Source of the DNA: Aurantimonas sp. HBX-1
GTDB taxonomy: Bacteria > Pseudomonadota > Alphaproteobacteria > Rhizobiales > Rhizobiaceae
Assembly: GCF_021391535.1 (NCBI RefSeq)
Contig: NZ_CP090066.1
Location: 819,501-883,500 of the forward strand
Length of the DNA stretch: 64,000 nt
Direction of reading: 5' to 3'
Under the pieces are notes generated by a model, which was not told the DNA's origin, made no database searches, and was given only the letters and a program-made list of their open reading frames with translations. Positions 55,845 to 64,000 of this stretch are shown here, piece by piece. The translations under genes and the position numbers were made by a program. Positions within the stretch are counted from its first letter, which is position 1; each line of letters opens with the position of its first letter.

Positions 55845-58289
55845 ATGTCGATCAACTCGAGGCTTATTGCCGGCAGCATCCTGTTTGCCTTGCTGACCGC
55901 CGGGTTTGCGGGGTTCTCCTTCTACCTCCAGCGAAGCTCGATCGATCAGGTGGCGCAGCTCTACGATCGCAGCGTGGAGCCGATGCTGGCGCTGCAGGCC
56001 GCCGAGACCCGGGTCGCGGCCCTGCACGCCCGGCTGGCCGATGACGGTGGCATCGCGTCTCCCGACCGGGAACCAGGCCTCGGCGCACGCGACGCGGAGG
56101 ACTTCCGGCGCACGCTGGCCGGCACCGTCGCAGATCTCGAGAGCGTCCTTGCCGCCGGCATTGCGCCGGACGACCACGAGACGGTCAGCACCTTGTTCTA
56201 TCGCCTGACCCGGCTGCAGGCGACGAGCGGCAACCTTTCGCCGCGCCTCGCCCGGACCCAGCTGGCCGACATCTCGGACCGCCTCTCGGGCGTTGCCGCT
56301 GCGATGCGCGCCGAGCGGGACGCGGAGCGCAAGGATGCCGAAGCCAGGATCTACGGCGCGATCGCCGGCAATCTCGCGGGCCTGGCGGCGGTGCTCCTCG
56401 GGCTCGGCGGCCTGCTGCTGGTCCTGGCTCGCGCGGTTGGCCGGCCGCTGCGGCGGCTGTCACAGCTGGCGGGGGCGCTGGCAGCCGGCGAGACCGTCGA
56501 TCCGATCAGGCCGGACGGTCCGACGGAAGTCCAGGACGTCCTGCAGGCGCTGCGTGCGATGCAGGCTCGCTGCGCCAGGCTGGAGGGCGCGATGACCAGC
56601 GAGACCGGCTTTCTCGCCGGCCAGATCGCGATGCAGCAGACGCAGCTGGAAGCGGCGCTCAACAACATGACGCAGGCGCTGTGCATGCTCGACGGCGAGA
56701 AACGCCTCGTCGTCTGCAACGACGGGTTCACCCAGCTGTTCGGCAATGTCGAGCCGGGAACGCCCGCGCGCGCATTCTTCGACGATTCCGAGTTCGCCCT
56801 GCAGCTGCCGGAAAACGGCACCGCCATCCACCTGCACGAGACCCTCGACGGGCGGACGATGGAGGTGAAGCGTCGCGGCATGAAGGGGCGCGGGCTGCTG
56901 ATCACCTTCGAGGACATCACCGAACGGCAGGCGATATCCAACCGGCTCGAGCAGCTCGCCAACCATGACGGCCTGACGGACCTGCTCAACCGGCGGCGAT
57001 TCAGCGAGGTCCTGGACGGGCTTCTCGGCAAGGGACTGAAGCCGCTCGGCCTCGTGGTCGTCGACATCAGCAGCTTCAAGTCGATCAACGACAACTATGG
57101 GCATGGCGCGGGAGACGCGCTTCTCAGGGCCTTCGCGCAGCGACTATGCGCGATCGCGACGCCGCGGGCGACGGTCGCCCGGCTCGGCGGCGACGAGTTT
57201 GCGGTCATCCTGCCGGGCTTGAATTCACCGGAGGATGCCGACGCGCTGGCGCAGTCGATCGTCGGCAGTTTCGCCCAGCCTTTCGAGGTGGAAAACCGCC
57301 GGATCGCTGCGGCCGCTCACGCCGGCGTCCTGTTCGTTCCGGGCGGTTACCGCATGCCTGGGCTCGACGCCGACTTCGCCCTGCAGAATTGCGACCTGGC
57401 CCTCAATCACGCCAAGGAGAGCGGGCGGCGGCGGCCCTGCCGCCGCTTCGTGCCCGCCATGCGCGAGCGGCTGCAGCGGCGCCGCGAGATGGAGCTCGAC
57501 CTCAAGGCGGCGCTGGAGAATGACCAGATCGAACTCTTCTACCAGCCCTTCATCGATGCCGGGCAGCGTCGCGTCAGCGGCTTTGAGGCTCTGCTGCGCT
57601 GGCGCCACCCGGGCCAGGGGACCATCGCTCCCTCGGTCTTCATCCCGCTGGCGGAAGAGACGGGCCTGATCGAGCAGCTGGGGATCTGGGCCCTGGACAA
57701 GGCCTGCCACGAGGCGGCCCGCTGGCCGGCCGACCTCGCCATCTCGGTCAACCTGTCCGCCGTCCAGTTCCAGAGCGCGACGCTGCTGGCGGATGTCCGG
57801 AAGGTGCTGGCGGAATCGGGGCTCGCGGCCTCGCGCCTGCAGATCGAGGTCACCGAATCGCTGTTCATCGACGAGAGCGACACGGTGCTGTCGATCCTCA
57901 TCGAGTTCCGCCGCATGGGCATGACGATCTCGATGGACGACTTCGGGACCGGCTATTCCTCGCTCGGCTATCTCAGCCGCTTCCCCTTCGACAAGATCAA
58001 GATCGACCAGTCCTTCGTGCGCGACATGCGCCGGCCCGAGAACATCGCCATCGTCCGCTCGGTGATCGGCCTGTCGAAGGCCCTCCGGATGCAGGTCATC
58101 GCCGAGGGCATCGAGACGGAGGAGCAGATGCAGATCCTCTATGCCGAAGGCTGCCGGGAGATGCAGGGCTACTACTTCTCCCGGCCGCGGCATGCCGCCG
58201 AGATTCCGCAGATACTGTCGGATATCAAGAGCCGCTGGGACCGCGACCTCGTCCAGGCCGGGGAGCTGCGAGCGGTGGTCGCCGCCTAG
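55845..58289 (+). CDS. membrane GGDEF-EAL protein with HAMP and PAS regions
   Basis: 814 residues from ATG at 55845. Order: membrane helix near residues 10-28, periplasmic helical region, second helix near 175-200, HAMP, a PAS-like segment (NNMTQALCMLDGEKRLVVCNDGF), GGDEF domain with intact LGGDEF, and EAL domain with FEALLRWRHP, IEVTESLF, MDDFGTGYSSL, IKIDQSF and EGIETEEQM. Both catalytic motifs are intact, so it could make and break cyclic di-GMP. It sits between preA and rutR, but no evidence ties it to pyrimidine use. Inner membrane. Confidence 0.9.
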   Translation: MSINSRLIAGSILFALLTAGFAGFSFYLQRSSIDQVAQLYDRSVEPMLALQAAETRVAALHARLADDGGIASPDREPGLGARDAEDFRRTLAGTVADLESVLAAGIAPDDHETVSTLFYRLTRLQATSGNLSPRLARTQLADISDRLSGVAAAMRAERDAERKDAEARIYGAIAGNLAGLAAVLLGLGGLLLVLARAVGRPLRRLSQLAGALAAGETVDPIRPDGPTEVQDVLQALRAMQARCARLEGAMTSETGFLAGQIAMQQTQLEAALNNMTQALCMLDGEKRLVVCNDGFTQLFGNVEPGTPARAFFDDSEFALQLPENGTAIHLHETLDGRTMEVKRRGMKGRGLLITFEDITERQAISNRLEQLANHDGLTDLLNRRRFSEVLDGLLGKGLKPLGLVVVDISSFKSINDNYGHGAGDALLRAFAQRLCAIATPRATVARLGGDEFAVILPGLNSPEDADALAQSIVGSFAQPFEVENRRIAAAAHAGVLFVPGGYRMPGLDADFALQNCDLALNHAKESGRRRPCRRFVPAMRERLQRRREMELDLKAALENDQIELFYQPFIDAGQRRVSGFEALLRWRHPGQGTIAPSVFIPLAEETGLIEQLGIWALDKACHEAARWPADLAISVNLSAVQFQSATLLADVRKVLAESGLAASRLQIEVTESLFIDESDTVLSILIEFRRMGMTISMDDFGTGYSSLGYLSRFPFDKIKIDQSFVRDMRRPENIAIVRSVIGLSKALRMQVIAEGIETEEQMQILYAEGCREMQGYYFSRPRHAAEIPQILSDIKSRWDRDLVQAGELRAVVAA

Positions 58290-58350
58290 GCGCGCCACAT
58301 CGAGCCTGGCGATCGCGACAGCCGCATCGGGCGGCCGTCGCGCGCCGGCG

Positions 58351-58659
58351 TCAGAGAGTGCGTGTATCGAACATCAGCAATTCGGCGCCGCCATCGGCGA
58401 AGTTGCCGAGATCGGCCGCGGCCGCCTGGCCTTCGGGACTTGCCAGTCCCGCCTTGAGGGCGTCGAGCGAATCGAAGGTCAGCGTCGCCACCAGGTGATA
58501 ACCGGTGGCTCCTCCCGGTCCCGCCACCTCTCCGTCGCTGATGTCGTAATGCTTCAGCCCCGGTATCTTCTTCGCCAGCGGCGCGTGGGTGCTTGCGTAG
58601 TGCGCGTCGAATGCCTTCGAGTCCTTCGGGTGCTTGTAGAGCACGATGAGCTTGGCCAA
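58351..58659 (-). CDS. EthD family protein
   Basis: 102 residues from TTG at 58659, chosen because GGGAG lies upstream and the family starts with MAKLIVLYKHP; no in-frame ATG fits. The dimeric alpha-beta barrel fold EthD shows HAPLAKKIPGLKHYDIS. EthD was described with ethyl tert-butyl ether degradation; most relatives are of unknown function. Ends in FADGGAELLMFDTRTL. Located between the GGDEF-EAL gene and rutR. Confidence 0.82.
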   Translation of the reverse strand: MAKLIVLYKHPKDSKAFDAHYASTHAPLAKKIPGLKHYDISDGEVAGPGGATGYHLVATLTFDSLDALKAGLASPEGQAAAADLGNFADGGAELLMFDTRTL

Positions 58660-58742
58660 GTCGCTTTTCTCCCATGGGCGCCGGTGCCCTGACGCGGCGC
58701 GATCATGGCCCGAACGCCGCCGGCGGGCAATCCGGATGCCGG

Positions 58743-59420
58743 TCAGGGCCGTGGCTTCAGCCCGTTGAGCACCAGCGTCAGGACGGCCTGCGCCGTCTGT
58801 TCGCGGAAACCCGGCCGGTCGACCTGGCTGCCGATGATGGCGCGGATCTGCACGTCGAAGTCCGCATAATGCTGGGTCGTCGCCCAGATCATGAAGATCA
58901 GGTGATGCGGGTCCACCGCCGCCAGCCGCCCCTCGCTGACCCAGGCGCGGATGATGCGCGCCTTCTCGTCGACGAGCTGCTTGAGCTGCGTCCTGAGGAA
59001 GTCTCCGACCACCGGCGCGCCGGCCAGCACCTCGTTGGCGAAGAGCCGCGAGGCCGCGGGCTTCTCCGCCGACATGGACAGCTTGGCGGTGATGTAGCGG
59101 CGCAGTTCTTCGACCGGGTCGCCCGCCGGATCGATCGCCGCGAGCGGCGCCAGCCAGTCGGCGAGGGTGGATTCCAGCACGGCTCGGTAGATGTCCTGCT
59201 TGCGCCGGAAGTAGTAGAGCAGGTTCGGTTTCGACATCGACGCGCGGGCGGCGATCTGGTCGACAGTCGAGCCGCGAAAGCCGTGGATCGAGAAGACCTC
59301 GAGCGCCGCCTCGAGGATGATCTCGCGATTGAGCGCCTGGATCCGCGTGGACTGGCGCTCTTCGGGACGGCCCGCTGCGTCGGCCGGTTGCGCGCCGGGT
59401 AGTTCGACCTTGACGTCCAC
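58743..59420 (-). CDS. rutR: TetR family regulator RutR
   Basis: 225 residues from GTG at 59420 (GGAGGG upstream); upstream in-frame codons to 59531 are not family-like. N-terminal helix-turn-helix: ALEVFSIHGFRGSTVDQIAARASMSKPNLLYYFRRKQDIY. The C-terminal domain matches the YcdC/RutR ligand-binding type, which senses uracil or thymine. Its neighbours are pyrimidine catabolic genes, and RutR-like operators lie in front of preT and the transaminase. It should repress the pathway until pyrimidine is present. Confidence 0.9.
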   Translation of the reverse strand: MDVKVELPGAQPADAAGRPEERQSTRIQALNREIILEAALEVFSIHGFRGSTVDQIAARASMSKPNLLYYFRRKQDIYRAVLESTLADWLAPLAAIDPAGDPVEELRRYITAKLSMSAEKPAASRLFANEVLAGAPVVGDFLRTQLKQLVDEKARIIRAWVSEGRLAAVDPHHLIFMIWATTQHYADFDVQIRAIIGSQVDRPGFREQTAQAVLTLVLNGLKPRP

Positions 59421-59523
59421 GGCCGCGATCCCTCCTCCGCCGTGTCCGCCTCGGCGCTGGGGATGGCCCCCAGTTTCTCGGCATGGCGCTTGACCGGTTC
59501 CAGGCGAACTTCTAGCCTCCCTT

Positions 59524-59539
59524 TTGACCATTTAGTCAA
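59524..59539. promoter_or_regulatory. RutR-like operator between rutR and the transaminase
   Basis: TTGACCATTTAGTCAA matches 13 of 14 defined positions of the RutR consensus TTGACCANNTGGTCAA. It is 104 bases from the rutR start and 49 from the transaminase start, so it may control both divergent genes. Confidence 0.75.
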
Positions 59540-59588
59540 GATTTTCGGGCGCTCCGCGACGCGGATCGGCCTTATGGGGCGGCAGCCG

Positions 59589-60917
59589 ATGAACGAGCAC
59601 ACGACGATCGCGCCCAACAATCTCGAAGCCTTCTGGATGCCGTTCTCGGCGAACCGGCAGTTCAAGCAGGCGCCGCGAATGTTCGTGGCGGCGAAGGACA
59701 TGCACTACACCACGGCCGAGGGCCGGCAGGTCCTCGACGGCACGGCGGGGCTGTGGTGCGTCAATGCCGGCCATTGCCGGCCGCTGATCGTCGAGGCGAT
59801 CCAGCGCCAGGCCGCCGAACTCGACTACGCGCCGGCCTTCCAGATGGGCCACCCGAAGGCGTTCGAGCTGGCCTCGCGGCTGGCGACAATCGCGCCGGCC
59901 GGGCTCGACCACGTGTTCTTCACCAACTCCGGGTCGGAATCGGTCGACACCGCGCTCAAGATCGCGCTCGCCTATCACCGCGCCAAGGGAGACGGCGCGC
60001 GCTTCCGGCTGATCGGCCGCGAACGCGGCTACCATGGCGTCAATTTCGGCGGCATCTCGGTCGGCGGCATCGTCGGCAACCGCAAGATGTTCGGCACGCT
60101 GCTGACCGGCGTCGACCACATGCGCCACACCCACGATCCGGAGCGCAACGGCTTCTCCAAAGGCGAGGCGGAACACGGGGCGGATCTCGCCGAGGATCTG
60201 GTGCGCATCGCGGCGCTGCACGATCCCTCAACCATCGCCGCCGTCATCGTCGAGCCGGTGGCGGGCTCCACCGGCGTCCTGCCGCCGCCGAAGGGCTATC
60301 TCAAGCGCCTGCGCGAGATCTGCGACCAGCACGGCATCCTGCTCATCTTCGACGAGGTGATCACCGGCTACGGGCGCATGGGCACGGCCTTCGCCGCCGA
60401 CTATTTCGGCGTGACGCCGGATATCATGGTCACCGCCAAGGGCCTGACCAACGGCGTCATCCCGATGGGCGCCGTCTACGTCAAGGACGCGATCTACGAC
60501 GCGTTCATGGGCGGCGCCGAGCACCTGATCGAGTTTGCCCACGGCTACACCTATTCCGGCAATCCGATCGCCGCCGCGGCCGGCCTCGCGACGCTGGAGA
60601 CCTACAAGGAGGAGGGGCTGTTCGAGCGGGCGAAGGCCCTCGAGCCAGTCTGGGCCGAGGCGATCCATTCGCTGAAGGGCGAGCCGCACGTCATCGACAT
60701 CCGCACCATCGGCCTGATCGGTGCCGTCGAACTGCAGCCCGTCGTCGGCGAGCCGACCAAGCGGGCCTTCTCGGCCTTCCTCAAGGCCTACGAGGCGGGC
60801 CTCCTGATCCGGACCACCGGCGACATCATCGCGCTGTCGCCGCCGCTGATCATCAGCGAGGACCAGATCGGCGAGATCGTGGACACCCTGCGGTCGATCC
60901 TCAGAAGCCTCGACTGA
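59589..60917 (+). CDS. omega-amino acid--pyruvate transaminase (beta-alanine transaminase)
   Basis: 442 residues. Class III PLP aminotransferase: FFTNSGSESVDTALKIA, ILLIFDEVITGYGRMG, and the Schiff-base Lys in VTAKGLTNGVIPMG. The AFWMPFSANRQFK start is typical of omega-amino acid transaminases. In this cluster it should convert beta-alanine or 3-aminoisobutyrate, end products of uracil and thymine breakdown, to the semialdehydes. Another in-frame ATG lies at 59574. Confidence 0.9.
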   Translation: MNEHTTIAPNNLEAFWMPFSANRQFKQAPRMFVAAKDMHYTTAEGRQVLDGTAGLWCVNAGHCRPLIVEAIQRQAAELDYAPAFQMGHPKAFELASRLATIAPAGLDHVFFTNSGSESVDTALKIALAYHRAKGDGARFRLIGRERGYHGVNFGGISVGGIVGNRKMFGTLLTGVDHMRHTHDPERNGFSKGEAEHGADLAEDLVRIAALHDPSTIAAVIVEPVAGSTGVLPPPKGYLKRLREICDQHGILLIFDEVITGYGRMGTAFAADYFGVTPDIMVTAKGLTNGVIPMGAVYVKDAIYDAFMGGAEHLIEFAHGYTYSGNPIAAAAGLATLETYKEEGLFERAKALEPVWAEAIHSLKGEPHVIDIRTIGLIGAVELQPVVGEPTKRAFSAFLKAYEAGLLIRTTGDIIALSPPLIISEDQIGEIVDTLRSILRSLD

Positions 60918-60954
60918 TCCGCCTCTTCCACCGTCAGCAGCAGCGAGCGAATTC

Positions 60955-62202
60955 ATGAGCCTTGCCACCAATCTCCAGATCGACGGCGACCGCCTCTGGG
61001 ACTCGCTGATGGAGATGGCGAAGATCGGCCCGGGAATCGCCGGCGGCAACAACCGCCAGACGCTGACCGACGCGGACGGCGAGGGGCGCCGGCTGTTCCA
61101 GTCCTGGTGCGAGGCTGCCGGCCTGACGATGGGCGTCGACACGATGGGCACCATGTTCGCCCGGCGCGAAGGCACCGATCCGGAGGCGCTGCCGGTCTAT
61201 GTCGGCAGCCACCTCGACACGCAGCCGACCGGCGGCAAGTACGACGGCGTGCTCGGCGTCCTGGGCGGCCTCGAGATCATCCGGTCGCTGAACGACCTCG
61301 GCGTGAAGACGAAGCATCCGATCGTCGTCGTCAACTGGACGAACGAGGAAGGCACCCGCTTCGCGCCCGCCATGCTCGCCTCCGGCGTCTTCGCCGGCGT
61401 CCATGAAGAGGCCTGGGCCAAGGATCGGGTCGACGCGAAGGGCAAGAAGTTCGGGGACGAGCTGAAGCGCATCGGCTGGGAGGGCGACGAGCCCGTCGGC
61501 CAGCGCCGGATGAAGGCGTTCTTCGAGCTGCATATCGAGCAGGGGCCGATCCTCGAGGACGAGGGGATCGACATCGGCGTCGTCACCCATGGCCAGGGAC
61601 TCTACTGGCTCGAGGTGACGCTGACCGGCAAGGAGAGCCATACCGGCTCGACGCCGATGCACAAGCGCCGCAATGCCGGGCTCGGCATGGCGCGCGTCAC
61701 CGAGCTCGTCCACGAGGTGGCGATGGACTACCAGCCGGACGCCGTCGGCGCGATCGGCCATGTCGAGGTCTATCCCAACTCGCGCAACATCATCGCCGGT
61801 CGCTGCGTCTTCACCATCGACATCCGTTCCCCCTCCAAGGCGACGCTGGACGAGATGCGCGAGCGCATCGAGGACGGCATCGACGTGATCGCCGAGGCCC
61901 TCGACATCGACGTCTCGATCGACGAGGTCGGGCATTTCGATCCGGTGACCTTCGACGCGGGCTGCGTCCAGGCGGTGCGCGCCGCCGCCGAGGCGCTCGG
62001 CTATTCGCATCGCGACATCGTTTCCGGCGCCGGCCACGACGCCTGCTGGATCAATCGCGTCGCGCCGACCGCAATGGTCATGTGCCCCTGCGTCGACGGC
62101 CTCAGCCACAACGAGGCGGAGGAAATCTCCAAGGAATGGGCGACCGCCGGCGCCAACGTCCTGATGCGCGCCGTCGTGGAGACCGCGAGGATCGTGGAGT
62201 AG
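60955..62202 (+). CDS. hyuC: N-carbamoyl-beta-alanine amidohydrolase (beta-ureidopropionase), M20 type
   Basis: 415 residues. M20/amidase hydantoinase family: metal-site blocks YVGSHLDTQPTGGKYDGVLGV, NWTNEEGTRFAPAM, FFELHIEQGPILE, HTGSTPM and SGAGHDACWI. It hydrolyses N-carbamoyl-beta-alanine to beta-alanine, CO2 and ammonia, the third step of the pathway. Cytoplasmic, metal-dependent dimer. It lies 37 bases after the transaminase. hyuC/pydC naming varies. Confidence 0.92.
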   Translation: MSLATNLQIDGDRLWDSLMEMAKIGPGIAGGNNRQTLTDADGEGRRLFQSWCEAAGLTMGVDTMGTMFARREGTDPEALPVYVGSHLDTQPTGGKYDGVLGVLGGLEIIRSLNDLGVKTKHPIVVVNWTNEEGTRFAPAMLASGVFAGVHEEAWAKDRVDAKGKKFGDELKRIGWEGDEPVGQRRMKAFFELHIEQGPILEDEGIDIGVVTHGQGLYWLEVTLTGKESHTGSTPMHKRRNAGLGMARVTELVHEVAMDYQPDAVGAIGHVEVYPNSRNIIAGRCVFTIDIRSPSKATLDEMRERIEDGIDVIAEALDIDVSIDEVGHFDPVTFDAGCVQAVRAAAEALGYSHRDIVSGAGHDACWINRVAPTAMVMCPCVDGLSHNEAEEISKEWATAGANVLMRAVVETARIVE

Positions 62203-62232
62203 GATCGGGCGGTGAGCGCCGGAGGTGCCGAG

Positions 62233-62451
62233 ATGGGAAGGCCGAAGGAAATGTCGGACGCCGAGCGCGCCGAACTTCTGGCGAAGGGATGGCGGCCGGT
62301 GGAGGTATGGGTTCCGGACTGGGACAGCCCGGCCTTTGAAAGACGGATGAGAGAGGACAGCGAGGCCATCAACCGTGTGGACAGTCGGTCGGGAGAGCTC
62401 GACCGACTCGCGGAGGAGGTCGACGATCTCTGGATCGATCCGGCCCCATGA
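62233..62451 (+). CDS. MazE-type antitoxin (DUF3018 family)
   Basis: 72 residues from ATG at 62233 with GGAGGTGCCGAG upstream; a GTG at 62212 is in frame but lacks such a site. MGRPKEMSDAERAELLAKGWRPVEVWVPD is the DUF3018 antitoxin pattern; the C-terminus is acidic (LDRLAEEVDDLW), as expected for the toxin-binding part. It starts 30 bases after the amidohydrolase and overlaps the toxin by ATGA. It should neutralise the MazF-type toxin and repress the pair. Confidence 0.82.
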   Translation: MGRPKEMSDAERAELLAKGWRPVEVWVPDWDSPAFERRMREDSEAINRVDSRSGELDRLAEEVDDLWIDPAP

Positions 62452-62831
62452 AGCGTGGCGACGTGGTCCTCGTTTCGGGCAAGGGGGATTACGGAAAATC
62501 CCGACCGGCCGTGGTCATCCAGGCTGACTATTTTGCCGATCATCTGGGAAGCCTGACGGTCGTGCCGTTTACGAGCGACCTGGCGAGTGAAATCTCCATC
62601 CGGGTCATGATCGAAGCGAATGCCGCGAATGGTCTGCGGGACCGATCGCAGTTGATGACCGACAAGATCCAGACCTATCCGCGAGCAAAGGTCTTCGGAC
62701 CGATAGGCACTCTGGAAGCCGATCAGATGGTCCAGTTGGACCGTGCGCTGATTGTCTTCCTGCAGCTTGCCGCAACCCTGTTTGCAAGTTCCCAGACCGT
62801 CCCTCTGAGCAGCCAAGGAACCGATTCATGA
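62448..62831 (+). CDS. MazF/PemK-type toxin
   Basis: 127 residues. PemK/MazF fold: MKRGDVVLVSGKGDYGKSRPAVVIQ, LTVVPFTSD and DRSQLMTDKIQTYPRAKVFGPIG. The family cleaves mRNA or other RNA at short sites. About 15 residues longer than usual at the C-terminus. It starts inside the antitoxin stop and its own stop overlaps the ATG of the dihydropyrimidinase (ATGA), so translation is chained into a catabolic enzyme. Confidence 0.88.
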   Translation: MKRGDVVLVSGKGDYGKSRPAVVIQADYFADHLGSLTVVPFTSDLASEISIRVMIEANAANGLRDRSQLMTDKIQTYPRAKVFGPIGTLEADQMVQLDRALIVFLQLAATLFASSQTVPLSSQGTDS

Positions 62832-64000
62832 CCATAGTCATCAAGGGCGGCACGATCGTCACGGCCGATCTCACCTACAAGGCCGACATCCTGATCGACG
62901 GCGAGACCATCGCCGCGATCGGACCGGACCTTGAAGGCGACACGGTGATCGATGCCTCCGGCGCCTATGTCATGCCTGGCGGCATCGACCCGCACACCCA
63001 CATGGAGATGCCCTTCATGGGCACCTATGCGGCCGAGGATTTCGACACCGGCACCGCCGCGGCGCTCTCCGGCGGCACGACGATGGCGGTGGATTTCTGC
63101 CTGCCGAGCCCCGGCCAGGGCCTGATCGATGCCCTGCAGCAATGGTACCAGAAGGCCGGCAAGGCCCGCACCGACTACTCGTTCCACATGGCGATCACCT
63201 GGTGGGACAAGCAGGTGTTCGACGAGATGCCGAAGGTCGTCGAGCAGGGCATCAACACCTTCAAGCACTTCATGGCCTACAAGGGCGCGCTGATGGTGAA
63301 CGACGACGAGATGTTCGCGTCGTTCTCGCGCTGCGCCGAGCTCGGCGCCTTGCCGCTGGTGCATGCCGAGAACGGCGACGTCGTCGCCTCGCTGCAGCAG
63401 CGACTGATGGCCGAGGGCAACAACGGCCCGGAGGCGCACGCTTTCTCGCGTCCGCCCGAGGTCGAGGGCGAGGCGGTCAACCGCGCCATCATGATCGCCG
63501 ACCAGGCCGGCGTGCCGCTCTACGTCGTCCACGTCTCCTGCGAGCAGGCGCACGAGGCGATCCGCCGGGCGCGGGCGAACGGCATGCGGGTCTATGGCGA
63601 GCCGCTGGTCCAGCACCTGGTGCTCGACGAGGGCGAGTATTTCAACGCTGACTGGGACTATGCCGCGCGCCGCGTGATGTCGCCGCCCTTCCGCAACAAG
63701 AAGCACCAGGATTCGCTGTGGGCAGGCCTCGCCTCCGGCTCGCTGCAGGTGGTGGCGACCGACCATTGCGCCTTCACCACCGAGCAGAAGCGCATGGGGC
63801 TCGGCGACTTCACCAAGATCCCTAACGGTACCGGCGGCCTCGAGGACCGGCTGCCGGTGCTGTGGACGCGGGGCGTCGCCACCGGCCGGCTGACGATGAA
63901 CGAGTTCGTCGCCGTCACCTCGACCAACATCGCCAAGATCCTCAACATCTACCCAAAGAAGGGCGCCATCCTGCCCGGCGCCGATGCCGACCTCATCGTC
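62828..64000 (+). CDS. hydA: dihydropyrimidinase, C-terminus cut by window edge
   Basis: 391 codons open to the window end. Amidohydrolase fold with metal ligands in GIDPHTHMEMPF, the carboxylated Lys region FKHFMAYKG, HAENGDVV and VVHVSCEQAHE, and ATDHCAF. It opens dihydrouracil or dihydrothymine to the N-carbamoyl amino acid, second step of the reductive pathway. About 90-100 residues are missing at the C-terminus. It starts by overlapping the toxin stop codon. Confidence 0.93.
   Translation, partial: MTIVIKGGTIVTADLTYKADILIDGETIAAIGPDLEGDTVIDASGAYVMPGGIDPHTHMEMPFMGTYAAEDFDTGTAAALSGGTTMAVDFCLPSPGQGLIDALQQWYQKAGKARTDYSFHMAITWWDKQVFDEMPKVVEQGINTFKHFMAYKGALMVNDDEMFASFSRCAELGALPLVHAENGDVVASLQQRLMAEGNNGPEAHAFSRPPEVEGEAVNRAIMIADQAGVPLYVVHVSCEQAHEAIRRARANGMRVYGEPLVQHLVLDEGEYFNADWDYAARRVMSPPFRNKKHQDSLWAGLASGSLQVVATDHCAFTTEQKRMGLGDFTKIPNGTGGLEDRLPVLWTRGVATGRLTMNEFVAVTSTNIAKILNIYPKKGAILPGADADLIV

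Overview
The window is GC-rich DNA with tightly packed genes from an alphaproteobacterium, most likely a member of the Hyphomicrobiales (Rhizobiales). The signs are an Omp25-type porin, an asparaginase of the Rhizobium etli AnsA type, pqqABCDE, a two-subunit methylmalonyl-CoA mutase with MeaB, an HWE histidine kinase and a reductive pyrimidine pathway. A relative of Aurantimonas or Methylobacterium would fit, but the genus is a guess. No rRNA, tRNA, insertion sequence, prophage or CRISPR array was found. Both window edges cut a gene: a DUF1513 gene on the left and a dihydropyrimidinase on the right.

Layout. 1-5.2 kb: an iron-linked periplasmic operon on the minus strand (IrpA-like imelysin, diheme DUF1111 protein, second imelysin, DUF1513) with an Irr-box-like site upstream. 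5.2-10.9 kb: an orphan peptide-type binding protein, a class I fructose-bisphosphate aldolase, a thioredoxin-fold protein, a cytochrome c2 and a porin. 10.9-16.4 kb: a sugar kinase, pcaD-pcaB, a DJ-1 family protein, DUF3750 and asparaginase. 16.4-16.7 kb: a gene-poor stretch with a promoter, a nine-codon ORF with a strong ribosome binding site and a foldable RNA. 16.7-22.0 kb: NYN-domain protein, meaB, then the translationally coupled pqqABCDE operon with a terminator-like hairpin between pqqA and pqqB. 22-31.6 kb: FeeM-type acyltransferase, GGDEF-EAL protein, CorA, both methylmalonyl-CoA mutase subunits and an HWE kinase. 31.7-41.5 kb: a HerA-like ATPase, TM2 protein, L,D-transpeptidase, dehalogenase, class IV aminotransferase, superoxide dismutase, cytochrome c', diheme cytochrome c and an S9 peptidase.

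41.8-49.1 kb holds a complete seven-gene Mrp-type cation/proton antiporter (A to G) followed by DUF423 and SDR genes in the same direction. 49.1-52.7 kb carries DUF427, release factor 3 and a YihY/BrkB membrane protein. From 52.8 kb to the right edge lies the reductive pyrimidine pathway: preT-preA (dihydropyrimidine dehydrogenase), rutR, an omega-amino acid transaminase, an N-carbamoyl-beta-alanine amidohydrolase and dihydropyrimidinase. Two RutR-like operators mark the control points. A GGDEF-EAL gene and an EthD gene lie inside the cluster, and a MazE/MazF-type toxin-antitoxin pair sits between the last two enzymes with its reading frame overlapping the dihydropyrimidinase start.

The least explained features are the orphan short-peptide RNA locus near 16.5 kb, the toxin-antitoxin pair embedded in a catabolic operon, and the iron-linked imelysin operon. 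The pqqA-pqqB hairpin is a clear example of probable differential expression within an operon.
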